Positions 22,067-27,894 of a DNA stretch of 27,894 nt are shown here, one piece after another. The position numbers were made by a program, and so were the translations under genes. The stretch spans positions 1 to 27,894 of the forward strand of contig DASROF010000179.1 of assembly GCA_035647075.1 (NCBI GenBank). The letters run 5' to 3'. The notes beneath the pieces were generated by a model. That model had not been told where the DNA came from. It searched no databases and worked only from the letters and a program-made list of their open reading frames with translations. The stretch is from Gp6-AA40 sp035647075. Its GTDB lineage: Bacteria; Acidobacteriota; Vicinamibacteria; Vicinamibacterales; UBA2999. How positions within the stretch are numbered: the stretch's first letter is position 1; every line of letters begins with the position of its first letter.

Positions 22067-23305
22067 TCAGAAGGTCACGCCCATTCCGAAGTGCGCCCTC
22101 ACATCCCCAACTCGCGGCTTCGCGATATCGAGATTCATGATGAACGGACCGGCGCCCAGGTAGATGCCGCCGCCGATGCCGCGATCGAATTCCTGGTCGT
22201 TGTATCGCTGCCCGTGGTTCCACGCCGTCCCCGCATCGACGAACGCCTTGAACCCGAAGCGTCCAACATTCAGCGGTGAGTTGAATGGAATGCGCAGCTC
22301 CGCCGACGTCGCGAACAGGTTGTCGCCGGCGCGGTACCCGGTCGGGTAGCCGCGCACGGAGTCGCTGCCGCCGAGCAGGCTCTGCTCGGCAGACGGCAGG
22401 CTCGCGTCGGCCTTGATCAGCTGCGCACGCAGCGCCAGGACCAGCGAGCCGCCGACGCCGATATAGCCGCGCGCATCGGTGAACCATCGTCCCGCCGAGC
22501 CGCCGAAGTTCAGCTTCTGCCAGCCGATCTGCGTGTGCACCGCGTTGCGCGGAAATGACGGATCGATGCGCGTATCGACGACGGTGTGGAAACCCGCGGT
22601 GCTGAGGCGGTGCTCATAGTCTGGCCCGAACGTCACGTCCGCGAGGCTCGTATCCACGCCCGCGCGCAACCACGAGGTAAAGATCTTGTCCGCCTCGACG
22701 CGCACCTCACTTCGTCTGTCCGGCACCTCGTAAAACGGGTTGACGCGCTGGTAGAGTGAGACGCCGCCGCGAACGATCGAGATCGGTCCGTCAAACGACC
22801 GCTCGGCTTCGAGACCGATGCGTCGCTCGCCGCCCCATGACATCGGCACCGACACACGGCTGCGATCGCCGAGCGTGTCCTTGTAAGCGAGCCGCGCGCC
22901 GTAGGTGAACCCGTAGCCGTCCTCATGCTTCAGGATCGGCATCCACATCTGCATCGCGCGGAGTTTCTTGAATGGTCCCGGCGTCAGATCCGACTTGCTG
23001 ACGGCCGGATGCTCGTCGATGACGATCATGACGAGGACCTGTGACGGATCGGTGATCGACAGATAGCGCTTACGCAGCTCGACGCCCTCGAACCGGTGCG
23101 TTGCCTTCAGCTTCTGCTCGGCCTCTTTCAGCCGCGCCTCGGTCGCCTCCGCGCCCGGCGTCAGGCCGCTCAACTCGAGCACATCCGCGTCCGGCGTGGT
23201 GTGATTGCCGTGCACGCGGATCTCGGTGATCTTCTCTGGCGACTGCGCGCCAATAGAAACCACCAAGCACGCGAAGATGGCGACGCGCGCGAAGATCGCC
23301 CTCAT
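22067..23305 (-). CDS. Small Omp85/D15-type outer-membrane barrel protein with one POTRA-like domain
   Basis: The 412-residue protein starts at the ATG at 23305, overlapping the preceding stop (ATGA). Signal peptide residues 1-20 (IGA/QS) are followed by a POTRA-like domain (ITEIRVHGNHTTPDADVL, LKATHRFEGVELRKRY) and then a barrel with GGSDSVRGYPTGYRAGDN, the Omp85 VRGY motif, and aromatic-rich strands to the C-terminal MGVTF. A final phenylalanine is typical of outer-membrane proteins. Most Omp85 proteins have more POTRA units and are larger; similar short forms occur in patatin-type and orphan Omp85 proteins. It forms a two-gene operon with the secreted protein upstream. Confidence 0.87.
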   Translation of the reverse strand: MRAIFARVAIFACLVVSIGAQSPEKITEIRVHGNHTTPDADVLELSGLTPGAEATEARLKEAEQKLKATHRFEGVELRKRYLSITDPSQVLVMIVIDEHPAVSKSDLTPGPFKKLRAMQMWMPILKHEDGYGFTYGARLAYKDTLGDRSRVSVPMSWGGERRIGLEAERSFDGPISIVRGGVSLYQRVNPFYEVPDRRSEVRVEADKIFTSWLRAGVDTSLADVTFGPDYEHRLSTAGFHTVVDTRIDPSFPRNAVHTQIGWQKLNFGGSAGRWFTDARGYIGVGGSLVLALRAQLIKADASLPSAEQSLLGGSDSVRGYPTGYRAGDNLFATSAELRIPFNSPLNVGRFGFKAFVDAGTAWNHGQRYNDQEFDRGIGGGIYLGAGPFIMNLDIAKPRVGDVRAHFGMGVTF

Positions 23306-24291
23306 CGGATCCTCCCCGTCACTTCGGGCAACCGATAGTCCCGATACTTGACGTCGTACTTCGCCTCGAGCGGGCCGACCGCCGATCCGAGCCTGAACCG
23401 CATCCCGATCTGCGCCGGGAGCCACACGTTCGCGAACGGTTCGCCCATCTCCATCGTTGACCGCGCGCTTTCGAAGCGGACGATCGTGCGACCCGGAAGG
23501 AAGTCGAGATCCTGGAAGCGGAACTCGTACTTGAGGATCTGGCGTTCAGCCGGGTCCACCCACAGCGTGACGAGCGACACCTTGTTCATCTTCGTTTCGA
23601 TATCGCGCTCGAACTCGTCCCCCTTGTCGCACTTGCCGTTCTTCCGCTGCTCGCACGGCGGCTTCTTCTGCGCATCGTCGAACAGCCGCTTCGGGTAGTA
23701 CTCGATCTTCAGCACGTCGCGGTTGAGCATCTTCTCCCGCCCCGCGAGCGCGTAGCTGCCGGCGTCGAACTTGAAACGCATGAAGTTCGCGGACCGGATG
23801 AACCCGGGCTCGAACGTCTGGCTGATGATGTCCTCGACGGCGCCCGTCACGGCGAGATCGCCGGGCACGGGCGATAGCGGCGTGGGCACATCGCCCTCAG
23901 CCGCGGCGCCCGCCTTCGCGCGCCTGTCCTCGCGGTTCTTGCGCTGCTTCTCGGCGTTCTGCACGTTCTTCAGCCACTGGTCTTCCTCGTGCCGGCGCTT
24001 GTCGTCGTCAATGACGACGCCGTCCGCCTTGAGCGGACTGCGGACGAAGAAACCCTCGCGCGGGAACCAGAGGTAGTCGCGCTCATAGCCGAAGAGGCGG
24101 AACACCGCGAGCGCGGTGATCTGCAGCGTCTCCCGCTCGTTGAGCGTGTACTGCTGCAGCTTCTTCCAATTCTCGTCCCGGTGACTGAGCACCTCGGACA
24201 TCAGGGAATCCAGGTCTGATTGGGCAGACGGATAGGCCACAAGAACTGCAGCAAGGCACACGACAGGGAGGAATGCGCGCGTCACGTTCAC
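23302..24291 (-). CDS. Secreted protein of unknown function, paralog A
   Basis: The 329-residue protein has a signal peptide to about residue 23 (PSA/QS). It shares a conserved layout with the protein at 25018-25965: QSDLDSLM, ENWKKLQQYTLNERET, a lysine-rich central segment, FEPGFI, LKIEYYPKRLF, MNKVSLVTLWVDP, ILKYEF and a terminal YRDYRLPEVTGRIR. The curved-strand patterns such as LKYEFRFQDLDFLPG resemble LolA/LppX-like lipoprotein-binding folds, but this is only a structural impression. Two cysteines flank a Lys-rich loop absent from paralog B. It overlaps the Omp85-type gene by four bases, suggesting the secreted protein works with that barrel in the envelope. Confidence 0.75.
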   Translation of the reverse strand: MNVTRAFLPVVCLAAVLVAYPSAQSDLDSLMSEVLSHRDENWKKLQQYTLNERETLQITALAVFRLFGYERDYLWFPREGFFVRSPLKADGVVIDDDKRRHEEDQWLKNVQNAEKQRKNREDRRAKAGAAAEGDVPTPLSPVPGDLAVTGAVEDIISQTFEPGFIRSANFMRFKFDAGSYALAGREKMLNRDVLKIEYYPKRLFDDAQKKPPCEQRKNGKCDKGDEFERDIETKMNKVSLVTLWVDPAERQILKYEFRFQDLDFLPGRTIVRFESARSTMEMGEPFANVWLPAQIGMRFRLGSAVGPLEAKYDVKYRDYRLPEVTGRIR

Positions 24292-24438
24292 GCTCCGAAG
24301 CAGGCAGGCGCTGGCTGACGTGTATTACGCATCGGGAGTCACTGCGGGTGCAAGGAAAACCTTGGAAATTCCTTGGGATTGTCCCGCATCTTTCCGCGGT
24401 ATTGATCCGTAAGTCCTGTTGCAGGGAGGCGGAGAGAT
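24292..24438. promoter_or_regulatory. Divergent intergenic region with spaced CCTTGG repeats
   Basis: This 147-base region must hold the promoters of the secreted-protein operon (-) and the DUF4097-like gene (+). CCTTGG occurs at 24360-24365 and 24371-24376, 11 bases apart, around the palindrome GGAAATTCC; this could be a regulator site. A ribosome-binding site GGAGGCGGAGAG precedes the + gene. Confidence 0.3.
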
Positions 24439-25017
24439 ATGAGGACGACTATGGTCCCGGCCGTGACGACGACGCTGGCGCTGCTGGTGACGGCAAATGT
24501 GGCGCGCGCCGAGGTGACCGAACGGAAGTTCCTGTCCGGCGGGACGGTTCGCCTGGACCTGGCTGCTGGCGAGTATGAGGTTGTCGCCTCGAAGGACGAC
24601 CGGATCCGCGTCAGCTGGGACGATCATGGAAAGGACGCAAAGGTGTCGCTCCGAATCGACGTCCAGGCGTCGAAAGCCACGGTGCGGACCGAGACGCCAT
24701 GGAAGGACGGCCCCACGATTCGTATCGAGCTGCCGCGGCGCACGAACATGATCGTCAGGCTGACCGCCGGCGACCTCAAGATTGAGGGGATCGAGGGAAG
24801 CAAGGACGTGTCGGCGCATGCCGGAGACGTCAGCATCAGCGTCGGCAAGCGCGAGCAGTATCGCTACGTCAAAGCGTCGGTCACCGTTGGCGATTTGACC
24901 GTGGACGCCTTCAACGTCAATAAGGACGGTCTGTTCAGGTCGTTCGAGTGGACCGGCAAAGGGCAGTACGAGCTGCGCGCCCACTTGATGGCGGGTGATT
25001 TGAAACTCGATAACTGA
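24439..25017 (+). CDS. Secreted beta-repeat protein (DUF4097-like)
   Basis: The 192-residue protein has a signal peptide at residues 1-24 (ARA/EV). The mature part is made of short beta repeats built on a recurring AGD or VGD step: LTAGDLKIEGI, AHAGDVSISV, VTVGDLTVDAF and LMAGDLKLDN. Such repeats are typical of the DUF4097/DUF2807 adhesin-like beta-helix proteins found in bacterial envelopes; the role is unknown. It lies between the two paralogous secreted-protein genes on the opposite strand, and its stop codon directly abuts the stop of paralog B with no bases between them. Confidence 0.78.
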   Translation: MRTTMVPAVTTTLALLVTANVARAEVTERKFLSGGTVRLDLAAGEYEVVASKDDRIRVSWDDHGKDAKVSLRIDVQASKATVRTETPWKDGPTIRIELPRRTNMIVRLTAGDLKIEGIEGSKDVSAHAGDVSISVGKREQYRYVKASVTVGDLTVDAFNVNKDGLFRSFEWTGKGQYELRAHLMAGDLKLDN

Positions 25018-25965
25018 CTATCTGACGCGCTGCGTCACCTCAGCGAGCCGGTAATCGTAGTACTCGCTGGAGTACTTGCCCTTCACGTTCCCGCCGGCGA
25101 GCGCGACATCGAAACTCATCCGGATGACGCGGGGGAGCCAGACGCCCGGAAACGGCTGGCTCATTTCCATTGACGCGTTCACCCCTTCGAGTTGCATCAG
25201 CCACTGACCGGGGAAGAAGTCGGCGTTCACGTTGTCGAAGTCGTATTTGACGATCTGCCGGTCCTGCGGCTCGATCCACAGCGTGACGATCGACACCTTG
25301 TTCATCTGCCGGCCGATCTCCTTGTTGCGCTCGCGGAGCTGCCGGTTCGGCCGGCCGCGGCCGCCGGTAAACATCTTCATCGGGTAGTACTCAAGCTTGA
25401 GCACGTCGTGGCCTTCGTAAGTCTCGCGGCCGACGAGCGCGTACTGACCTTGCTCGAATTTGAAGTCGAGGAAATATGCGGCGGAGACGAAGCCCGGCTC
25501 GAGCGAATCGCGCAGCGCGGCTTCGAAGTCGGTGTTGACGCCGCCCGGCCCGATGCCGCTTGTCACTTTCCCGTCGTCGGAATCCGCGGGCTGTTTGCCG
25601 GCCGCGACTTCCGCACGGCGCTTCTCGCGGAACTGCTCGCGCGCGAGCCAGCGCGCTTCCTGAATACGACGCTCGCCCTCGCCGATCTTGACGCCGTCAG
25701 ATGTCAGCGGGCTTTTGATGAAGAAGCCTTGACGTGGGAACCACTGATATTCGCGCTTGAAGCCGTAGACGCGACGCCCATCGAGCGCCGTCACTTCCAT
25801 CGTCTCGCGCTCTTCGAGCACGTACTGCTGCAGTTTCTTCCAGTTGTCGTCGCGTTTGAGGAGCACCCGCTCCATGAGCGCGTCGAGATCGGACTGCGCG
25901 ATCGGCGTGGCGCCGCTTGCACACACACAGACCGCAACGCTTACGAGCAGCAGTTTGCGAAGCAC
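25018..25965 (-). CDS. Secreted protein of unknown function, paralog B
   Basis: The 315-residue protein has a signal peptide to about residue 23 (PIA/QS) and then matches paralog A in order: QSDLDALM, DNWKKLQQYVLEERET, YQWFPRQGFFIKSPL, LEPGFVSAAYF, LKLEYYPMKMF, MNKVSIVTLWIEP, IVKYDFDNVNADFFPGQW and YYDYRLAEVTQRVR. The central region is Arg/Lys-rich and shorter than in A. No named family is recognised; an envelope location is inferred from the signal peptide. It has no Omp85 gene of its own downstream because the DUF4097-like gene intervenes. The pair probably arose by duplication. Confidence 0.75.
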   Translation of the reverse strand: MLRKLLLVSVAVCVCASGATPIAQSDLDALMERVLLKRDDNWKKLQQYVLEERETMEVTALDGRRVYGFKREYQWFPRQGFFIKSPLTSDGVKIGEGERRIQEARWLAREQFREKRRAEVAAGKQPADSDDGKVTSGIGPGGVNTDFEAALRDSLEPGFVSAAYFLDFKFEQGQYALVGRETYEGHDVLKLEYYPMKMFTGGRGRPNRQLRERNKEIGRQMNKVSIVTLWIEPQDRQIVKYDFDNVNADFFPGQWLMQLEGVNASMEMSQPFPGVWLPRVIRMSFDVALAGGNVKGKYSSEYYDYRLAEVTQRVR

Positions 25966-26338
25966 GTCGCCTTAAGACTACGCCCGCCGGGCTTGGGCCT
26001 TCTGTTTACCCATCGCAGAGCTGAGCCTTACACACACTTAGCAGTCGCAGTTCCCAATGGCCGTCAATAAGCCGTCTTCCCGTGTTTTCGTTAGCAAATA
26101 TGCCTGTTCCTGGTTTGGCACACCGCCTGCTCTATAGGCGCCCAGAGTTCGAAAGTTACCCACCCCCGCAGCGAAAGTGGCGGGGAACCAACCTTCCAAG
26201 CACCCTACCTATGCACCCGGGGAAGGCCTTAAAACCTTCCCCGCGCCTACCTGCTCTGCTGAGCCTATTCCTCCATCCTTTTCCACGGTTTCTGTCAGCC
26301 CTCAAGCAATTGGGCCTTGGCCCTTAGGCCTTAAAATA
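25966..26338. other. Noncoding region with strong hairpins upstream of nrdJ
   Basis: No convincing protein-coding frame is present: open frames lack family motifs, signal peptides or good starts. The sequence is noticeably less GC-rich than its surroundings. It has two strong + strand hairpins, CCCCGC/GCGGGG at 26164-26185 and GGGGAAGG/CCTTCCCC at 26219-26242, neither followed by a T-tract. AGGCCTTAAAA occurs twice (26224-26234 and 26326-26336). It could hold a structured RNA gene; I could not match it to tmRNA, RNase P, SRP or 6S RNA by eye. Confidence 0.4.
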
Positions 26339-26386
26339 GAACGATATCTAGCGCATGCCCTAAAAGGGAGGCGCAATATGTTGTGG
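26339..26386. promoter_or_regulatory. Tandem NrdR-box-like operators
   Basis: Box 1 (26339-26354) has core CGATATCTAG and box 2 (26371-26386) has core CAATATGTTG followed by TGG. The known NrdR consensus is acaCwATATaTwGtgt; core matches are 8 of 10 and 9 of 10. The boxes are 16 bases apart, giving a 32-base repeat period, which is the spacing expected for tandem NrdR sites. They lie just upstream of a TTGACA element and a ribonucleotide reductase gene. Confidence 0.6.
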
Positions 26387-26393
26387 TTTGCTG

Positions 26394-26422
26394 TTGACAA
26401 AGCAGATCGTCAGGCGCACTAT
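26394..26422 (+). promoter_or_regulatory. Putative promoter of nrdJ
   Basis: A perfect -35 hexamer TTGACA (26394-26399) is followed after 17 bases by a weak -10-like CACTAT (26417-26422). It lies eight bases downstream of the second NrdR-like box, so NrdR binding would be well placed to block it. The poor -10 match keeps confidence low. Confidence 0.4.
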
Positions 26423-26429
26423 CGGGCCT

Positions 26430-26612
26430 TCGCGCTCACGCCTGACGACGGGAGGTATCCCAGCCCCGACGCTGTCAGGAAAGTAAGTCCGGGCGCCCAT
26501 CACAACATTTGATCCCTCGAAGGCTGGGAGCCTCGGGGTGGAGTTCCGGTCGCGCCGCCCTTGTGGCGATGGCCTTGATTTGGGCTGAACGATCACGTCA
26601 AGCGGAGGAAAC
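26430..26612 (+). promoter_or_regulatory. Structured 5' leader of nrdJ, possible riboswitch
   Basis: Predicted helices include CCTGAC/GTCAGG (26441-26446/26474-26479) enclosing GGGA/TCCC (26450-26461), and AGGCT/AGCCT (26521-26533) flanked by CCC/GGG. AGTCCGGGCGCCC at 26485-26497 partly resembles the cobalamin-riboswitch B12 box, and CCCCGACGCTGT precedes it. A B12-responsive leader would suit a B12-dependent enzyme, but the match is partial. The start has a strong ribosome-binding site (GGAGGAA). Confidence 0.35.
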
Positions 26613-27894
26613 ATGGACGAAAGAGGCCCTGCCCGCGAAGCAGCTCCGGCCGGTCAGCAGGTGACCAGCGGAACGCCCGATACCCAGGCGCGCGCGAAGA
26701 AGAGCGTCGAACGGACGCCTTCCACGCCCGGGCTCGAGTTCTCGCGTTATTTCACCCTGCCGGGTGTGGACCCGTTCGATGAAGTGGAGTGGGAAGTCCG
26801 CTCCGCTGTCATCGGCAACGAGAAGGGCAAGGTCGTTTTCGAACAGCGCGACGTCGAGATTCCCAGGTTCTGGTCGCAGCAGGCCACCAACATCGTCGTC
26901 TCGAAGTATTTCCGCGGGCAGCTCGGTACGCCTGAGCGCGAGAGCTCGGTCAAGCAGCTGATCGGCCGGGTGGTTGACACCATCACCGGGTGGGCGCGCG
27001 CGCAGCACTACTTCGCGAGCGAAGACGCGTTGATGGCGTTCAGCCACGAGCTGAAGCATCTGCTGGTCTATCAGAAGGCCGCGTTCAACAGTCCCGTGTG
27101 GTTCAACTGCGGCTTCGAGAAGGCGCCGCAGTGCTCGGCCTGCTTCATCAACTCCGTCCAGGACACGATGGACTCCATCCTCACGCTGGCCAAGACGGAG
27201 GGGATGCTGTTCAAGTACGGGTCGGGGACGGGCAGCAACCTGTCCTCGATCAGATCGTCCCGTGAGTTGCTGGCCGGCGGCGGCACGGCAAGCGGTCCCG
27301 TGTCCTTCATGAAGGGCTACGACGCCTTTGCCGGCGTCATCAAGAGCGGCGGCAAGACGCGGCGCGCGGCGAAGATGGTCATCCTCAACGCGGACCATCC
27401 GGACGTCGAGGAGTTCATCAACTGCAAGGTCGAGGAAGAGAAGAAGGCGTGGGCGCTCATCGACGCCGGCTATGACGGCTCGTTTACAGGCGTCGCCTAC
27501 AACTCCATCTTCTTTCAGAACTCCAACAACAGCGTGCGCGTGACAGACGACTTCATGCGCGCGGTGCTGGACGACGGCGAGTGGCAGACGAAGAAGGTCA
27601 CGACCGGCGAGGTGATGGACACCTACAAGGCGCGCGACCTCATGCGCATGATTGCCGAAGGCACCTGGGTGTGCGGCGATCCCGGCATGCAGTACGACAC
27701 GACGGTCAACGACTGGCACACGTGCCCGAACACGGCCCGCATCAATGCGAGCAACCCGTGCTCGGAATACATGTTCCTGGACGATTCGGCGTGCAATCTC
27801 TCGTCGATCAACCTGATGAAGTTCGTGAAGGACGATGGTGAGCTCGACGTCGCGGCGTTCAAGGCGGCGTGCCGGACGATGATCACGGCGCAGG
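26613..27894 (+). CDS. nrdJ: Vitamin B12-dependent (class II) ribonucleotide reductase, 3'-truncated
   Basis: The enzyme reduces ribonucleotides to deoxyribonucleotides with adenosylcobalamin as radical source, independent of oxygen. The frame starts at ATG 26613 after GGAGGAA and remains open to the window end (427 codons of an expected 900 or more). Diagnostic stretches are LEFSRYFTLPGVDPFDEVEW near the N-terminus, FNSPVWFNCGFEKAPQCSAC, a KYGSGTGSNLSSIRSS loop, GGKTRRAAKMVILN and NPCSEYMFLDDSACNLSSIN. These cover the first part of the alpha/beta barrel, including redox and substrate-site cysteines. Expression is probably under NrdR control, given the operator-like pair upstream. The C-terminal region, including the shuttle cysteines, is outside the window. 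Confidence 0.94.
   Translation, partial: MDERGPAREAAPAGQQVTSGTPDTQARAKKSVERTPSTPGLEFSRYFTLPGVDPFDEVEWEVRSAVIGNEKGKVVFEQRDVEIPRFWSQQATNIVVSKYFRGQLGTPERESSVKQLIGRVVDTITGWARAQHYFASEDALMAFSHELKHLLVYQKAAFNSPVWFNCGFEKAPQCSACFINSVQDTMDSILTLAKTEGMLFKYGSGTGSNLSSIRSSRELLAGGGTASGPVSFMKGYDAFAGVIKSGGKTRRAAKMVILNADHPDVEEFINCKVEEEKKAWALIDAGYDGSFTGVAYNSIFFQNSNNSVRVTDDFMRAVLDDGEWQTKKVTTGEVMDTYKARDLMRMIAEGTWVCGDPGMQYDTTVNDWHTCPNTARINASNPCSEYMFLDDSACNLSSINLMKFVKDDGELDVAAFKAACRTMITAQ

Noticed and set aside
20881..22071. CTCAGA on both sides of the R1-R2 unit as a target-site duplication.
   Set aside because: The copies are not at equal distance from the repeat ends (four and two bases) and six bases match easily by chance; kept only as a weak note in the composite element.
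26141..26175. A TTCGAA segment resembling a tRNA T-loop.
   Set aside because: The flanking bases do not form the 5-bp T stem and no acceptor or anticodon arm can be drawn.
26219..26242. The GGGGAAGG/CCTTCCCC hairpin as an intrinsic terminator.
   Set aside because: No T-run follows on either strand.
26082..26327. An 81-residue frame in the noncoding region.
   Set aside because: Proline- and leucine-rich with no motif, no ribosome-binding site, and it spans two perfect hairpins.
26485..26497. Resemblance of GGAAAG..GTCCGGGC to the conserved 5' part of RNase P RNA.
   Set aside because: Only about 130 bases remain before the nrdJ start, too few for the rest of the RNA, and no matching 3' conserved block is seen.
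26378..26512. A 44-codon frame with AAAGGGAGG upstream of its ATG.
   Set aside because: Its start codon lies inside the second NrdR-like box and upstream of the best promoter for nrdJ; the peptide has no recognisable features. The Shine-Dalgarno match is probably chance.

Overview
The window is about 27.9 kb of high-GC bacterial chromosome. It most likely comes from an Acidobacteriota of the Vicinamibacteria type. The evidence is a TIGR03435-family secreted protein (a family strongly expanded in Acidobacteriota), an Omp85/TamB envelope cluster, a GxxExxY protein, and several families of short dispersed palindromic repeats. The lineage is inferred; no rRNA gene is present to confirm it. Both edges cut through genes.

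Layout. (1) 1-6330: the three parts of a biotin-dependent acyl-CoA carboxylase on the + strand: carboxyltransferase beta (partial), biotin carboxylase, and a biotin carrier protein. A block of about 2.7 kb separates the first from the other two. It holds an ECF sigma factor, a membrane-anchored putative anti-sigma protein, a Pro/Ala-rich secreted protein and a TIGR03435 protein. (2) 6407-14027: an envelope-biogenesis operon of a TamB-like protein, an Omp85 protein with about seven POTRA-like repeats, and a short SurA-N-like protein, all with overlapping stop/start codons. (3) 14011-14808 (-): a CPBP-family membrane protease. (4) 14858-20891: an NtrC-type response regulator, a HAMP/PAS histidine kinase, a proline-rich lipoprotein and a MASE1-PAS histidine kinase. 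(5) 20891-22063: two 307-bp cloverleaf-like palindromic repeats flanking a GxxExxY nuclease-like gene, fitting exactly between two convergent genes. (6) 22067-25965: a small Omp85 barrel protein, two paralogous secreted proteins and a DUF4097-like secreted protein. (7) 25966-26612: a noncoding stretch with strong hairpins, a tandem pair of NrdR-box-like palindromes and a structured leader. (8) 26613 to the end: a B12-dependent (class II) ribonucleotide reductase, open at the window edge.

The most unusual content is repeats that interact with genes. The two 307-bp repeats differ at 15 positions, and the differences in the central 28-bp stem are compensatory. A hairpin repeat encodes the hydrophobic core of the signal peptides of the Omp85 protein and of a lipoprotein, and a separate 18-bp tandem duplication does the same for the SurA-like protein. 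A pair of short palindromes is inserted in frame inside the biotin carrier gene. Together these suggest a genome in which palindromic elements are recruited repeatedly into coding sequence, with the GxxExxY nuclease a candidate partner of the largest element.
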